Shown here in pieces: positions 18,482 through 26,347 of a stretch of 64,000 bases of DNA. The notes under the pieces were generated by a model. The model searched no databases. It had not been told where the DNA came from and saw only the letters and a program-made list of their open reading frames with translations. Every line of letters starts with the position of its first letter. The first letter of the stretch is position 1. The stretch is from Dokdonia sp. 4H-3-7-5 (lineage in GTDB: Bacteria > Bacteroidota > Bacteroidia > Flavobacteriales > Flavobacteriaceae). Location: the NCBI RefSeq assembly GCF_000212355.1, contig NC_015496.1, positions 1,488,001 through 1,552,000 of the forward strand, in the 5' to 3' direction. The position numbers and the translations under genes were made by a program.

Positions 18482-19675
18482 ATGAACTTTAGCGCCCAGC
18501 CGCACATTGCGAGATGGTTTATCATCATCGCTTCGCTTATCATTACCACACTCATCTTGTGGAATGTGTCGCTGTTTTTTGATCAGCTCAAGGATGCAGA
18601 GCGTTCTAAAGTGGAAATATATGCAGCTGCTTACAGAGCCTTTGCAAATACGAGCGATGTTAATCTAGAAACTAGAAACAGGGATACACGCATTGTTTCT
18701 GATGAGCTTATATCCCTACAGCAATTTATAATAGGTGATAATAGAACCATCCCTATACTTTTATACAGCATAGAAGAAAACCATTACACACCTAGGAACA
18801 TCAATAAAGAAGATAAACTCTCGCAAGAAGATTTTAAACGTCTCGCAGCGGAGTATGCACTCATTAATGAGCCTATTGTAATAGGGTATGACGGAGTTGA
18901 TAGTCAGATTTTATACTACGGAAACTCATCTGTTATTAATCAGCTTAAGTATTTTCCTATTGCGCTTATTGTGATTGTTATTCTCTTTGTGGCATTGATT
19001 TACTTCTATTATTTAACCTCAAAAGCAGGAGCTCAAAATCTACTTTGGGCGGGTATGGCAAAAGAAACCGCTCACCAGATAGGTACACCACTTTCATCCC
19101 TTGTAGGTTGGACAGAAATTCTCAAAACGGAAAATGTAAATCCAGATTACATTGCAGAGATGACTAAGGATATCAATAGGCTAGAGACGATTACAAATCG
19201 TTTTAGTAAGATAGGCTCTGTTCCAGATCTAGAAGAAGTAGATATCATAGCAGAGACACAGGAAGCCTATGATTATCTGAGTAAGAGAAGCTCTAAGCTC
19301 ATTAATTTCACCTTAGATGTTCCTCAAGGAGAGCTGCCTGTGATGCTTAATAAAGAACTCTATGGGTGGACTTTTGAGAACCTCATTAAAAATGCAATTG
19401 ATGCTATGAAGGGTAAAGGAGCATTAACTATCGCAATTTCGCGTGACACTAGATTTGCCAAAATTCTAATTACAGACACAGGTAAAGGAATCCCAAAATC
19501 TAAGTTTAATAATATTTTTGAACCAGGTTTTACTACAAAAAGACGTGGCTGGGGTCTTGGACTTTCCCTCGCAAGACGTATTGTTGAGGAGTATCATGAC
19601 GGACGCATAAGAGTACTAGAATCAGAATTGAATAAAGGAACCACTATGCAAATCTCCCTACGACTAGCCGAATGA
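18482..19675 (+). CDS. Membrane sensor histidine kinase (orphan)
   Basis: 397 residues. A TM helix (about 12-32), a periplasmic sensor region (33-155) and a second TM (about 157-178) are followed by the dimerisation domain with the phospho-acceptor H in KETAHQIGTPLSSL (about 200-213) and a HATPase domain with the N-box NLIKNAIDAM, the G1 box DTGKGIP and a GLGLSL motif. No receiver domain is fused and no response regulator is adjacent. The stop overlaps the start of the NudK-like gene in an ATGA arrangement at 19672, so the two are translationally coupled. Confidence 0.92.
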   Translation: MNFSAQPHIARWFIIIASLIITTLILWNVSLFFDQLKDAERSKVEIYAAAYRAFANTSDVNLETRNRDTRIVSDELISLQQFIIGDNRTIPILLYSIEENHYTPRNINKEDKLSQEDFKRLAAEYALINEPIVIGYDGVDSQILYYGNSSVINQLKYFPIALIVIVILFVALIYFYYLTSKAGAQNLLWAGMAKETAHQIGTPLSSLVGWTEILKTENVNPDYIAEMTKDINRLETITNRFSKIGSVPDLEEVDIIAETQEAYDYLSKRSSKLINFTLDVPQGELPVMLNKELYGWTFENLIKNAIDAMKGKGALTIAISRDTRFAKILITDTGKGIPKSKFNNIFEPGFTTKRRGWGLGLSLARRIVEEYHDGRIRVLESELNKGTTMQISLRLAE

Positions 19676-20259
19676 ATACACGTGTAAAAAATATAAAAGA
19701 AGAAATTATAAGTGATCAGTGGGCAACGCTTAAAAAAGTCCATTTTGACTATCAGAATGAAGATGGCTCTTGGGATCAGGTGCGCCGCGAGGTGTATGAT
19801 CGTGGTGATGGAGCTTGTGCGCTGCTATATAATGTAAAAAGGCAAACGGTATTGCTCATCAAACAATTTAGACTGCCAGCATATCTTAATGAGAATGATG
19901 GTTTTCTCGTTGAGGCATGTGCAGGGATGATAGAAGATGAGACTCCAGAACAAACGATTATTAGGGAGATAGAGGAGGAGATGGGGTATCGCATTGATAA
20001 CATTACAAAAGCGGGTGACTTTTTTATGACTCCTGGTGCAAGCACAGAGCGCATTCATATGTTTCTTGCGTCATATGAGGAAGAGCAAAAAGTTAGTAAT
20101 GGCGGTGGTTTGGCAACAGAACATGAAGATATCACTGTGATTGAGTACGCTTTCGCGAAAGCGTTAAAAGCATTAAAAAATGGAGAGATTAGAGATGCAA
20201 AAACCGTAATCTTGCTGCAAAATTTGGCGCTTTCTGGAATCATGGAAAGATCTAACTAG
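19672..20259 (+). CDS. nudK: NUDIX hydrolase, NudK-like
   Basis: 195 residues. The Nudix box spans about 85-106 (GMIEDETPEQ then IIREIEEEMGY). Its first acidic position is shifted as in the NudK/ADP-sugar pyrophosphatase group, and the preceding EACAGM segment also fits NudK, which hydrolyses GDP-mannose. It is coupled to the upstream histidine kinase gene by a 4-bp overlap. A palindromic repeat encodes YAFAKAL near the C-terminus, just before the last helix. Confidence 0.85.
   Translation: MNTRVKNIKEEIISDQWATLKKVHFDYQNEDGSWDQVRREVYDRGDGACALLYNVKRQTVLLIKQFRLPAYLNENDGFLVEACAGMIEDETPEQTIIREIEEEMGYRIDNITKAGDFFMTPGASTERIHMFLASYEEEQKVSNGGGLATEHEDITVIEYAFAKALKALKNGEIRDAKTVILLQNLALSGIMERSN
20147..20164. 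repeat. TTTCGCGAAA palindrome inside NUDIX gene
   Basis: Full 18-bp form, read on the plus strand as YAFAKAL. Confidence 0.95.
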
Positions 20260-20281
20260 CCAAATACATCGTACTTCTTTT

Positions 20282-20626
20282 ATGACAACCGAATTAAAGA
20301 CCATACAAACGACTATTTTACAGTGCAACTGCCCAGAATGCTACAGTAATAGTGGGCTAGAGTTGAGCTTCAAGCAAGAGTGGAAAGATACTTTCTGGGT
20401 CAAAAAAGCGACCGATGTAGTACGTGAAGAGATATACTGCAAGCACTGTGAATTTCCTATTTATCCCGTAAAATGGACCGAAGATATTGAGCGTCTTTAT
20501 GAGTACAATCTAAAACGCGCCGAAAAAGAAACCTTCTTTAAAGTAAAGTCACAAACTTATGTAATAGGGGCTATTACTCTAGCAGTCATTGCTATTGTAG
20601 TTTTTGCGTTGGTTAGTAGTTTGTAA
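20282..20626 (+). CDS. Zinc-ribbon-like tail-anchored protein, function unknown
   Basis: 114 residues, not a family I recognise. It has C-x-C-x-x-C (CNCPEC, about 14-19) and C-x-x-C (CKHC, about 52-55), consistent with a small zinc ribbon, then a charged helix (KRAEKE) and one C-terminal TM helix (about 92-112). The likely topology is a cytoplasmic zinc domain anchored by its tail. It is 22 bp after the NUDIX gene on the same strand and converges on the HIT gene 6 bp away. Confidence 0.7.
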   Translation: MTTELKTIQTTILQCNCPECYSNSGLELSFKQEWKDTFWVKKATDVVREEIYCKHCEFPIYPVKWTEDIERLYEYNLKRAEKETFFKVKSQTYVIGAITLAVIAIVVFALVSSL

Positions 20627-20632
20627 ATCGTC

Positions 20633-21022
20633 TTAAAACTCACTTTTTATAACCTCTACAAGCTCTTTAAATTCTCCATCGGTAAGTGTCACTTTTTTCT
20701 TAAACTGGATATCTTCCATAGTTTGTAGCGGTACAAGATGTACATGTACGTGAGGAACTTCAAGACCTATTACAGAGACGCCTACGCGTTTACAAGGCAC
20801 TGCTTTTTCTAGTGCGATAGCAACCTTGCGAGAGAATAGCATGAGGTCGAGATATTCTTGTTCCTCAAGATCAAATATTTTATTTACCTCTTTTTTAGGA
20901 ATACAAAGTGTATGTCCTTTTGCATTAGGATTTACATCCAGAATAGCGATGTGTTTATCATCTTCGGCAACGATGTGTCCCGGAATTTCTCTATTTATAA
21001 TCTTTGTAAAAATGCTTGGCAT
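20633..21022 (-). CDS. HIT family protein
   Basis: 129-residue histidine-triad nucleotide hydrolase or transferase (HINT/Fhit-like). The signature HVHVHLVP (about 91-98) is intact, and the N-terminal FTKIINREIPGHIV matches the HINT subgroup, which hydrolyses AMP-linked phosphoramidates. In many Flavobacteriia this gene directly follows greA (from memory); here the two are separated by the four-helix-bundle cassette at 21026-21512. Confidence 0.93.
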   Translation of the reverse strand: MPSIFTKIINREIPGHIVAEDDKHIAILDVNPNAKGHTLCIPKKEVNKIFDLEEQEYLDLMLFSRKVAIALEKAVPCKRVGVSVIGLEVPHVHVHLVPLQTMEDIQFKKKVTLTDGEFKELVEVIKSEF

Positions 21023-21025
21023 AAT

Positions 21026-21067
21026 TTGAAATTGAAATTGAAATTGAAATTGAAACTGAACTCGAAC
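21026..21067 (+). repeat. Hexanucleotide tandem array, left flank of four-helix-bundle gene
   Basis: Seven 6-bp units: five TTGAAA, then CTGAAC and TCGAAC. It lies between the HIT start codon and the stop of the four-helix-bundle gene. A related array in inverted orientation lies at 21453-21512. Confidence 0.9.
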
Positions 21068-21074
21068 AAGCTCT

Positions 21075-21425
21075 TTATTTACTATTTTTAATTCTGGTGA
21101 CGATTATTCTTATGAGTTGATCGTTTTCATTTCTGAGCGATGCGAGATTGTTTTCTGATAATATATTTGCTTTAACTTGAATGTTGAGATTGCGCATGCT
21201 TTCTCTTAGTTCTTTTAAATAAATTCTGAGTTTATGAACTTTGTCGTTAGTGGTTCCCGCCCCTAAGGCTTCTCCATAGTTTAAAGCAGATGAGCAAGAT
21301 GATCTTATCAATTGTTTTGCGAGGTATTCTGCAGCAAATGAAGATGGTTTTTTACTGTAAAGTATAATAACCGCAGCAGCAAAATCTTCCAGAAGTTCAC
21401 TCAAATCGAAAGGTTTATCGCTCAT
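21075..21425 (-). CDS. Four-helix-bundle protein (S23/IVP-like)
   Basis: 116 residues predicted to form four amphipathic helices, with the motif pattern of the bacterial S23 / 23S rRNA intervening-sequence protein family (AEYLAKQLIRSSCSSALNYGEALGAGT). These proteins are basic or neutral, often mobile, and related in fold to the Avd accessory protein of diversity-generating retroelements; their function is unknown. The gene is tightly flanked on both sides by inverted hexanucleotide arrays and sits between greA and the HIT gene, so it looks like an inserted cassette. There is no reverse transcriptase or rRNA nearby. Confidence 0.88.
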   Translation of the reverse strand: MSDKPFDLSELLEDFAAAVIILYSKKPSSFAAEYLAKQLIRSSCSSALNYGEALGAGTTNDKVHKLRIYLKELRESMRNLNIQVKANILSENNLASLRNENDQLIRIIVTRIKNSK

Positions 21426-21452
21426 GTTATAATTATTTAGCCAACTTCATTT

Positions 21453-21512
21453 TTCAACTTCTCGTTCAATTTCAATTTTAATTTCGAGTTCAACTTCAAC
21501 TTCGAGTTCAAC
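21453..21512 (-). repeat. Hexanucleotide tandem array, right flank of four-helix-bundle gene
   Basis: Ten 6-bp units of the type TTCAAC, TTCGAG and TTCAAT on the plus strand (GTTGAA, CTCGAA and ATTGAA on the minus strand). It is the inverted counterpart of 21026-21067 and abuts the greA stop codon. Confidence 0.88.
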
Positions 21513-21989
21513 TTAGTCCCTTGAGATAGAAACAACGTCAAATTTCATCACGCCACTTGGCACTTGAATTTCGGCTACTTCGCCTACTTCCTTGCCTAGT
21601 AGTCCTTTACCTATAGGTGAGTCTACAGAGATGAGTCCCTTTTTAATGTCGGCTTCATTTTGAGCTACAAGTTTGTAGGTCATGGTTGCGCCATTAATTT
21701 GATTTTTAATTTTTACCGTAGAGTGCACAAGTACTTTAGATGTATCTAGTTGTGACTCGTCAATGATACGTGCATTTGAGGCTAGGTTTTCTAGTTTTGC
21801 AATACGCATTTCAAGCATACCTTGTGCTTCCTTTGCAGCATCATATTCGGCGTTCTCACTTAAATCTCCTTTGTCACGAGCATCTGCAATATCTTGTGAT
21901 GCCTTAGGGCGCTCTACATCGCGTAGGTGATTGAGTTCATCCTTGAGTTTCTTTAAGCCCTCTGGTGTATAATAATTTACCTTACTCAT
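21513..21989 (-). CDS. greA: Transcription elongation factor GreA
   Basis: 158 residues, the normal length. The N-terminal coiled-coil hairpin (about 8-75) carries the acidic tip region DARDKGDLSENAEYDAA that reaches the polymerase active site, and the C-terminal FKBP-like domain ends in the usual GVMKFDVVSI pattern. GreA rescues backtracked RNA polymerase by stimulating transcript cleavage. A terminator-like hairpin lies in its leader (22047-22069). Downstream the four-helix-bundle cassette begins directly at the stop codon. Confidence 0.96.
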   Translation of the reverse strand: MSKVNYYTPEGLKKLKDELNHLRDVERPKASQDIADARDKGDLSENAEYDAAKEAQGMLEMRIAKLENLASNARIIDESQLDTSKVLVHSTVKIKNQINGATMTYKLVAQNEADIKKGLISVDSPIGKGLLGKEVGEVAEIQVPSGVMKFDVVSISRD

Positions 21990-22046
21990 AATAGATCCGG
22001 TTTAAGTATAATTAGTTTAAAAATGTTGTCATTTTATGCATACACA

Positions 22047-22069
22047 TAAAAAAAGTCCCTCTTCGGGAC
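22047..22069 (-). terminator. greA: Terminator-like hairpin in the greA leader
   Basis: On the minus strand GTCCC-GAAGA-GGGAC is followed at once by a run of seven or more T. It lies about 60 bp upstream of the greA start codon. There is no obvious minus-strand gene for it to end, so it could be an attenuator in the greA leader or a terminator for read-through. Confidence 0.55.
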
Positions 22070-22145
22070 GTGTCTCACGAATATACAAAATATTTTAAAT
22101 CCTTTACCGTTTTATGGTACCTTGCGAGCCTAAATTATTGAAATC

Positions 22146-22163
22146 ACGCTTTCGCGAAAGCGT
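22146..22163. repeat. TTTCGCGAAA palindrome, intergenic
   Basis: Full 18-bp form in the divergent region between greA and the Rieske-like lipoprotein gene, 15 bp before the latter's start codon. Confidence 0.95.
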
Positions 22164-22178
22164 AAAAAAAATATTTCT

Positions 22179-22601
22179 ATGCGTCAGATATTGACCTTTG
22201 TCCTTCTTACTACTCTTTGCTTTTCATGCACAAATAGTGATGATGGAAACCAGCGTAATCCTTTCTTACTAGATGTTAACTTTTCTACACAGTTGAGTGC
22301 TATCCAGGTATTAGATTTAGAAATTCCAAGTAACCCTATCTACGTTCAAAACGGAGGTATACGTGGTCTTTTTGTTATTAATACAGGGAGTAGCATTGTT
22401 GCGTGGGAAGCATCAGATCCTAACCATGCACCGAATGATTGCTCGCTTATGGTAATAGACGGTATTAATGTAAAATGCCAGTGTGATGATGATAATAGTT
22501 ACAATCTCTTTACTGGGCAATCTAATAATGAAGTGCTAGAATACACAATGCTTAATTACCGAGTAAATGCTTCTGGTAATAGCATCACAGTATTTAACTA
22601 A
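22179..22601 (+). CDS. Rieske-fold-like lipoprotein without Fe-S ligands
   Basis: 140 residues. The signal peptide has a lipobox (FSC at about 15-17), so the protein is probably a lipoprotein. The order of strands and the segment WEASDPNHAPNDCSLMVIDG, then VKCQCDDD, then YNLFTGQ resembles the Rieske fold, where the two cluster-binding loops would sit. The canonical C-x-H and C-x-x-H ligand pairs are absent, leaving only NHAPNDC and KCQC. I remember similar proteins as common in Flavobacteriia; the function is unknown and a [2Fe-2S] cluster is unlikely. It stands alone. Confidence 0.68.
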   Translation: MRQILTFVLLTTLCFSCTNSDDGNQRNPFLLDVNFSTQLSAIQVLDLEIPSNPIYVQNGGIRGLFVINTGSSIVAWEASDPNHAPNDCSLMVIDGINVKCQCDDDNSYNLFTGQSNNEVLEYTMLNYRVNASGNSITVFN

Positions 22602-22603
22602 AA

Positions 22604-22640
22604 GTAAAAAAAGAAGCCGACTCAAAAGAGACGGCTTCTC
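22604..22640 (-). terminator. Terminator after the TonB receptor gene
   Basis: GAAGCCG-x-CGGCTTC stem (22613-22619 with 22632-22638), extended inward by a GAGA/ACTC pairing, with a T-run on the minus strand. It lies about 100 bp after the receptor stop. Confidence 0.75.
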
Positions 22641-22737
22641 ACTTACAATTTGTAGTTCAGTCCCCCAACTGATTACACATTGTTTAATTTTAGTGTCTTA
22701 AATATAGCGAAAATTAAATAATAAGGTCGTTTATCCC

Positions 22738-24915
22738 TTAAAATTTAAGTGTAGCTCCTACTAAGAAGTTAATTCCCGCCTGCGGATAATAGCCCGCTCC
22801 TTCAATTGTTGTAATCTCATTAGGTACTGAGAAATCATCATCATACGTAAAGAAATACCCGTTAGACACATAGTCTATATTAAAGATGTTGTTTACTAAT
22901 CCGTTAAGGATAATTGATTTAAAAACAGACACATCCTCTATCTCATAACTTATATTTAAATCATTTGTAAAGTAACTGTCTAGCTTTGAAAAGTCGCTAT
23001 CGATGTTTCCTAGATATTGTTCTCCTACATATTTTGATAAGAAGCTCAATCTTAAATTTTCAGCAGGTTTATAGCTTATGGTGTTACCCACTACCACATC
23101 TGGAGAATAAGAGATATTTGTATGTTCTAGGTTTGTTAATACACCATCTCTTTCAAAAACGAAGTCTCTATTCTTATTTGTGCTTAAAGCTAGATTAGGT
23201 TGTATCATCACCTTGTCAGTAATAGCAACTGCGGCATCTATTTCGATACCTGCTCTATAACTCTCGCCACTATTTGCACGTATAGGTGCTCCTACGTCAT
23301 CTAGTGCTCCAGTTAGAACTAGCTGGTCACGATATCCCATATAATATCCATTTACATTAAGCGACACGCGGCTCGTGTTGTATCTCCATCCTAATTCCCA
23401 GTCGTTAAGACGCTCTGGACGCGGTGCTCCGTTTTCAAAATCTGTACGGTTAGGTTCGCGATTTGCTCTTGCAAAAGATGCATATAATTGATTTTCGCTG
23501 TCTATTTTATAAGAAAGACCTGCTTTTGGGTTAAAGAAACTATAGTCTTCGTCTACAATAAATTCGGCAACGTCAGAGTTGATTCCGTCTGTAGTGTATG
23601 AGATAAAGCGCTGCTGTAAGTCTAAATATCCACTCCATTTTGAATTGAAGCGATAGTTCGCTTTCGCGAAAGCAGAAAATTCTTTTTTCTTCCCAGTCCC
23701 GAAGTAATAGTTATCACCAGTCTCACTATCACTAGCAAAACGCGCCCAAATCACTTCGCCAAAATGGTCTCCATCATATATACTACCATAAGCACCACCT
23801 ACAAAGTCAATCTTATTGTCCTTGTAATTTGCCGTCGCACTTGCCACATAGAAGTCATTGTCTAGCCAGCGACGTCTTATAATATCTGATGTTTCTATGG
23901 TTTCACTCCCTATAACTACAGGGGAAATACTGTAAAAAGCAAGATCTTCATCCTCTTTATATTCTTCAAAAAAGCCTCTACCATAGGTGTAGTTTAAACT
24001 GAGCTGTGTGCTCCAGTTATTGTCATAACGCTGGTTCCAGTGTAGTTGGTAATGATCCTGCTTGTAATCATCTACTTGATTCTCGTGAAAGCGTGTTTCA
24101 CCATTCTCATCTGTAAACTGTCCCGCAGGGTTAAAGGTTCTATCTTCGGCTAGTGTCTCTGCATCTATCCCAAACCAAGATTGGTATGTAACCTCTGATC
24201 CTGCAAAGTTGATAAGCTTGATAAGCGTATTATCATCCTTGTATGCTGCTTGCAAAAAGTAAGATTTAAGATCAGATGACGCACGGTCGATGTAACCGTC
24301 AGATTTGATCTGTGATAAACGACCAGATATCTCTATGTGATCGTTAAGCAAGCCTGTGCTAAATTTCACATTGTGACGTCGCGTCCCAAAAGACCCAAAA
24401 GAGTTAGAAATCTCGCCATATGCCTCATTAGAAATTGCATCTGTAAGAATATTAAGACTTGCTCCAAAAGCTCCAGGTCCATTAGTAGAAGATCCTACAC
24501 CACGTTGCAATTGTAAACTCTCGACAGAAGAGCTGAAGTCTTGAAGATTTACAAAGAACGTAGTTGCACTCTCTGCATCATTATATGGGATTCCATTTAT
24601 AGTAACATTGATACCTTGATTACCCGTACCGCGCACTCTAAAACCTGTGTAACCTATTCCCGCACCTGCATCTGAGGTTGTTACTACACTTGGTAAAAAG
24701 TTAAGCTGCGTGGCAATGTCTTGACCTAAGTTGCGCTCTGCAATTTGTTTTTTTGTAAGGTTGGAATGCGTAATAGGTGAGTCGGCTTTTACTCGTACAG
24801 AACGAACTAAAACTTCATCAAGTGACTCTACTTTTGTAGTGTCTACCACTGTTTTCTCTTGTGCGCTAGCTGTAATTCCTGCAAGCGCAATCATACTCAA
24901 TAGGATCTTTTTCAT
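22738..24915 (-). CDS. TonB-dependent outer-membrane receptor, thiamine-regulated
   Basis: 725 residues: signal peptide (1-18), plug domain (about 45-155, with GQDIATQLNFLPSV and the RVRGTGNQGINVTINGIPYNDAE type of motif, where the ligand gate lies) and a 22-strand-type beta-barrel ending in F (LVGATLKF). It imports a substrate across the outer membrane using TonB energy. A TPP riboswitch lies upstream, and in Bacteroidetes receptors with a THI element are predicted to carry thiamine or its precursors; I therefore assign thiamine uptake by inference. The distribution of strands fits the siderophore/vitamin receptor class without a SusD partner. A palindromic repeat encodes SAFAKANYR in the barrel. 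Confidence 0.9.
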   Translation of the reverse strand: MKKILLSMIALAGITASAQEKTVVDTTKVESLDEVLVRSVRVKADSPITHSNLTKKQIAERNLGQDIATQLNFLPSVVTTSDAGAGIGYTGFRVRGTGNQGINVTINGIPYNDAESATTFFVNLQDFSSSVESLQLQRGVGSSTNGPGAFGASLNILTDAISNEAYGEISNSFGSFGTRRHNVKFSTGLLNDHIEISGRLSQIKSDGYIDRASSDLKSYFLQAAYKDDNTLIKLINFAGSEVTYQSWFGIDAETLAEDRTFNPAGQFTDENGETRFHENQVDDYKQDHYQLHWNQRYDNNWSTQLSLNYTYGRGFFEEYKEDEDLAFYSISPVVIGSETIETSDIIRRRWLDNDFYVASATANYKDNKIDFVGGAYGSIYDGDHFGEVIWARFASDSETGDNYYFGTGKKKEFSAFAKANYRFNSKWSGYLDLQQRFISYTTDGINSDVAEFIVDEDYSFFNPKAGLSYKIDSENQLYASFARANREPNRTDFENGAPRPERLNDWELGWRYNTSRVSLNVNGYYMGYRDQLVLTGALDDVGAPIRANSGESYRAGIEIDAAVAITDKVMIQPNLALSTNKNRDFVFERDGVLTNLEHTNISYSPDVVVGNTISYKPAENLRLSFLSKYVGEQYLGNIDSDFSKLDSYFTNDLNISYEIEDVSVFKSIILNGLVNNIFNIDYVSNGYFFTYDDDFSVPNEITTIEGAGYYPQAGINFLVGATLKF
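23660..23673. repeat. TTTCGCGAAA palindrome inside TonB receptor gene
   Basis: 14-bp perfect form, read on the minus strand as SAFAKAN within a barrel strand or loop. Confidence 0.93.
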
Positions 24916-25083
24916 CCGTATATGGTTTAGTTACGAATACAAAGGGCAAATATTCTAAATGAGTTAGCATTTACATACCTGTGCGATAAGCACATATTGA
25001 AGAGGGTGCACCGTGGTGCTTCTCAAGAGAAATATGGTGACACTAGAAAAGCTAATTTGTATAGCGTTATCTGGAAAGACATG

Positions 25084-25166
25084 TTCCTCATTCCTAAACA
25101 GCATTACCTGTTCTAGGTTCAATGGGTATAATCTCAGCTTCGTATAAAAGCACCCCTTTGAGATTT
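25084..25166 (-). promoter_or_regulatory. TPP riboswitch (THI element)
   Basis: On the minus strand the conserved THI-box segments follow in order: CTCA--GGGGTGC, then CTGAGATTATACCC, then GAACCTAGAACAGGTAATGC, then GGAATGAGG. CTCA and TGAG close helix P1. The order, spacing and sequence match the thiamine-pyrophosphate aptamer. It begins just after a TAnnTTTG promoter element and lies about 170 bp upstream of the TonB receptor start. I found no classical T-tract terminator in that gap, though two short hairpins (around 24980-25030) could form the expression platform. High TPP should turn the receptor off. Confidence 0.93.
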
Positions 25167-25168
25167 TG

Positions 25169-25176
25169 CAAAGATA
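25169..25176 (-). promoter_or_regulatory. TAnnTTTG promoter element for the riboswitch transcript
   Basis: TATCTTTG on the minus strand, immediately upstream of the aptamer. The -33 TTG is not clear. Confidence 0.6.
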
Positions 25177-25277
25177 TACTAGAGTTTTTAATTAAGATAT
25201 TATAAAGAAAAAATAAATCCGCTTACTGTACTTTTAAACTGACTAGCATTTTCTAGTTCTTATAAAATTATAAAACG

Positions 25278-26201
25278 ATGCATATTTTGATTTACGGAGC
25301 CGGTGGCGTGGGAGGATTCTTTGGTGGTAAACTCGCACTTGCTGGAAATAAAGTGACCATGATTGCTAGAGGAGAACACCTTACGGCCATACAAGAAAAC
25401 GGTATTGAGGTAAAAAGCATAACAGGAGACTTTAAAGCTAGTCCGTATCTGGCAACAGATAATCTTAGCAAGATTGAAACGCCAGACCTAGTCATCTTTG
25501 GAGTGAAGTCATATCAAATAGACAGCGCTGTAAAAGGTATATTGCAATATTGTGATGAAAATACTTTGTATCTGCCTTTACAAAATGGAGCAAGTAATGT
25601 AGAGGTCCTCAATTCGATGGTGCCTAAGTCACAAGTACTGGCAGGACTTTGCCGTATGATAAGTTTTATTGAAGCGCCAGGAGTGATTTCTAATCCAGAT
25701 ATTGCGCCTGCAATACTCTTTGGAGAACAGGATAATAGTAAGACGGAACGCCTAGAAAAAATACTGTCTGTATTTACAGATGCAGGAATTAATGCGGCTG
25801 TTCCAGATAATATTCAAGTAGCCATCTGGCAAAAGTTCCTTTTTATAACAACCATAAGCGCCATAGGCGGACTAACAAGAGTTCCTATAGGAGTGATGAG
25901 AGAGCAGCCATATATAAATGAATTGATGCGCAAAACCGCGCAAGAAGTATTTGAGGTGGCAAAAGCAAAAGGAATTATACTCCCAGAGAAAACAATTAAA
26001 AATATGTTTGAAGCCATTAGCAAGCAAGCCCATGAGACTACAGCCTCAACACAGCGCGATATTATGGCGGGAAAACCTAGCGAATTAGAAAACTTCAATG
26101 GTTATATCGTGAAGGAAGGTAAAAAACTAGGTGTGCCTACACCCGTAAACGAGATGATTTATGAGTTGTTATTGCCGCAAGAACAACAGGCAAGACAATA
26201 G
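25278..26201 (+). CDS. panE: Ketopantoate reductase (2-dehydropantoate 2-reductase)
   Basis: 307 residues. The N-terminal Rossmann fold opens with the glycine motif YGAGGVGGFFGG (about 5-16); the C-terminal helical domain carries the catalytic K in WQKFLF (about 187-192) and the S-T-R-D segment near the end (TTASTQRDI). PanE/ApbA reduces ketopantoate with NADPH in pantothenate synthesis. Paralogues in this family may use other 2-keto acids, so the assignment is to family level. It is divergent from the TonB receptor gene. Confidence 0.88.
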   Translation: MHILIYGAGGVGGFFGGKLALAGNKVTMIARGEHLTAIQENGIEVKSITGDFKASPYLATDNLSKIETPDLVIFGVKSYQIDSAVKGILQYCDENTLYLPLQNGASNVEVLNSMVPKSQVLAGLCRMISFIEAPGVISNPDIAPAILFGEQDNSKTERLEKILSVFTDAGINAAVPDNIQVAIWQKFLFITTISAIGGLTRVPIGVMREQPYINELMRKTAQEVFEVAKAKGIILPEKTIKNMFEAISKQAHETTASTQRDIMAGKPSELENFNGYIVKEGKKLGVPTPVNEMIYELLLPQEQQARQ

Positions 26202-26234
26202 TCATTTCGACAGCGAGCAGCGACGAGAAATCAC
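26201..26234. repeat. Candidate dispersed intergenic repeat
   Basis: A segment of the type TCATTTCGAC, a short spacer, GAGAAATC, starting at the stop codon of the ketopantoate reductase gene. I recall this pattern as a frequent dispersed repeat in Bacteroidetes genomes. Only one copy is in this window, so I cannot confirm it here. Confidence 0.4.
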
Positions 26235-26318
26235 ATTACAGTGAGTATACAAAAGTGAGTGTTATAATGATAACCAAAGCATGTCATTGGCTACTATCTA
26301 ATTCCCCATAATTAATTG

Positions 26319-26326
26319 TAAATTTG
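26319..26326 (+). promoter_or_regulatory. leuS: TAnnTTTG promoter element for leuS
   Basis: TAAATTTG 57 bp before the chosen leuS start; the transcript would begin around 26333. No well-spaced TTG is seen. Confidence 0.55.
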
Positions 26327-26347
26327 CCCCCTTAAATGAGGAAGAGC

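Noticed and set aside
21075-21425. Part of a diversity-generating retroelement
   Set aside because: No reverse transcriptase, template repeat or variable repeat is seen nearby.
21026-21512. Hexamer arrays as a CRISPR
   Set aside because: Units are 6 bp with no spacers and there are no cas genes.
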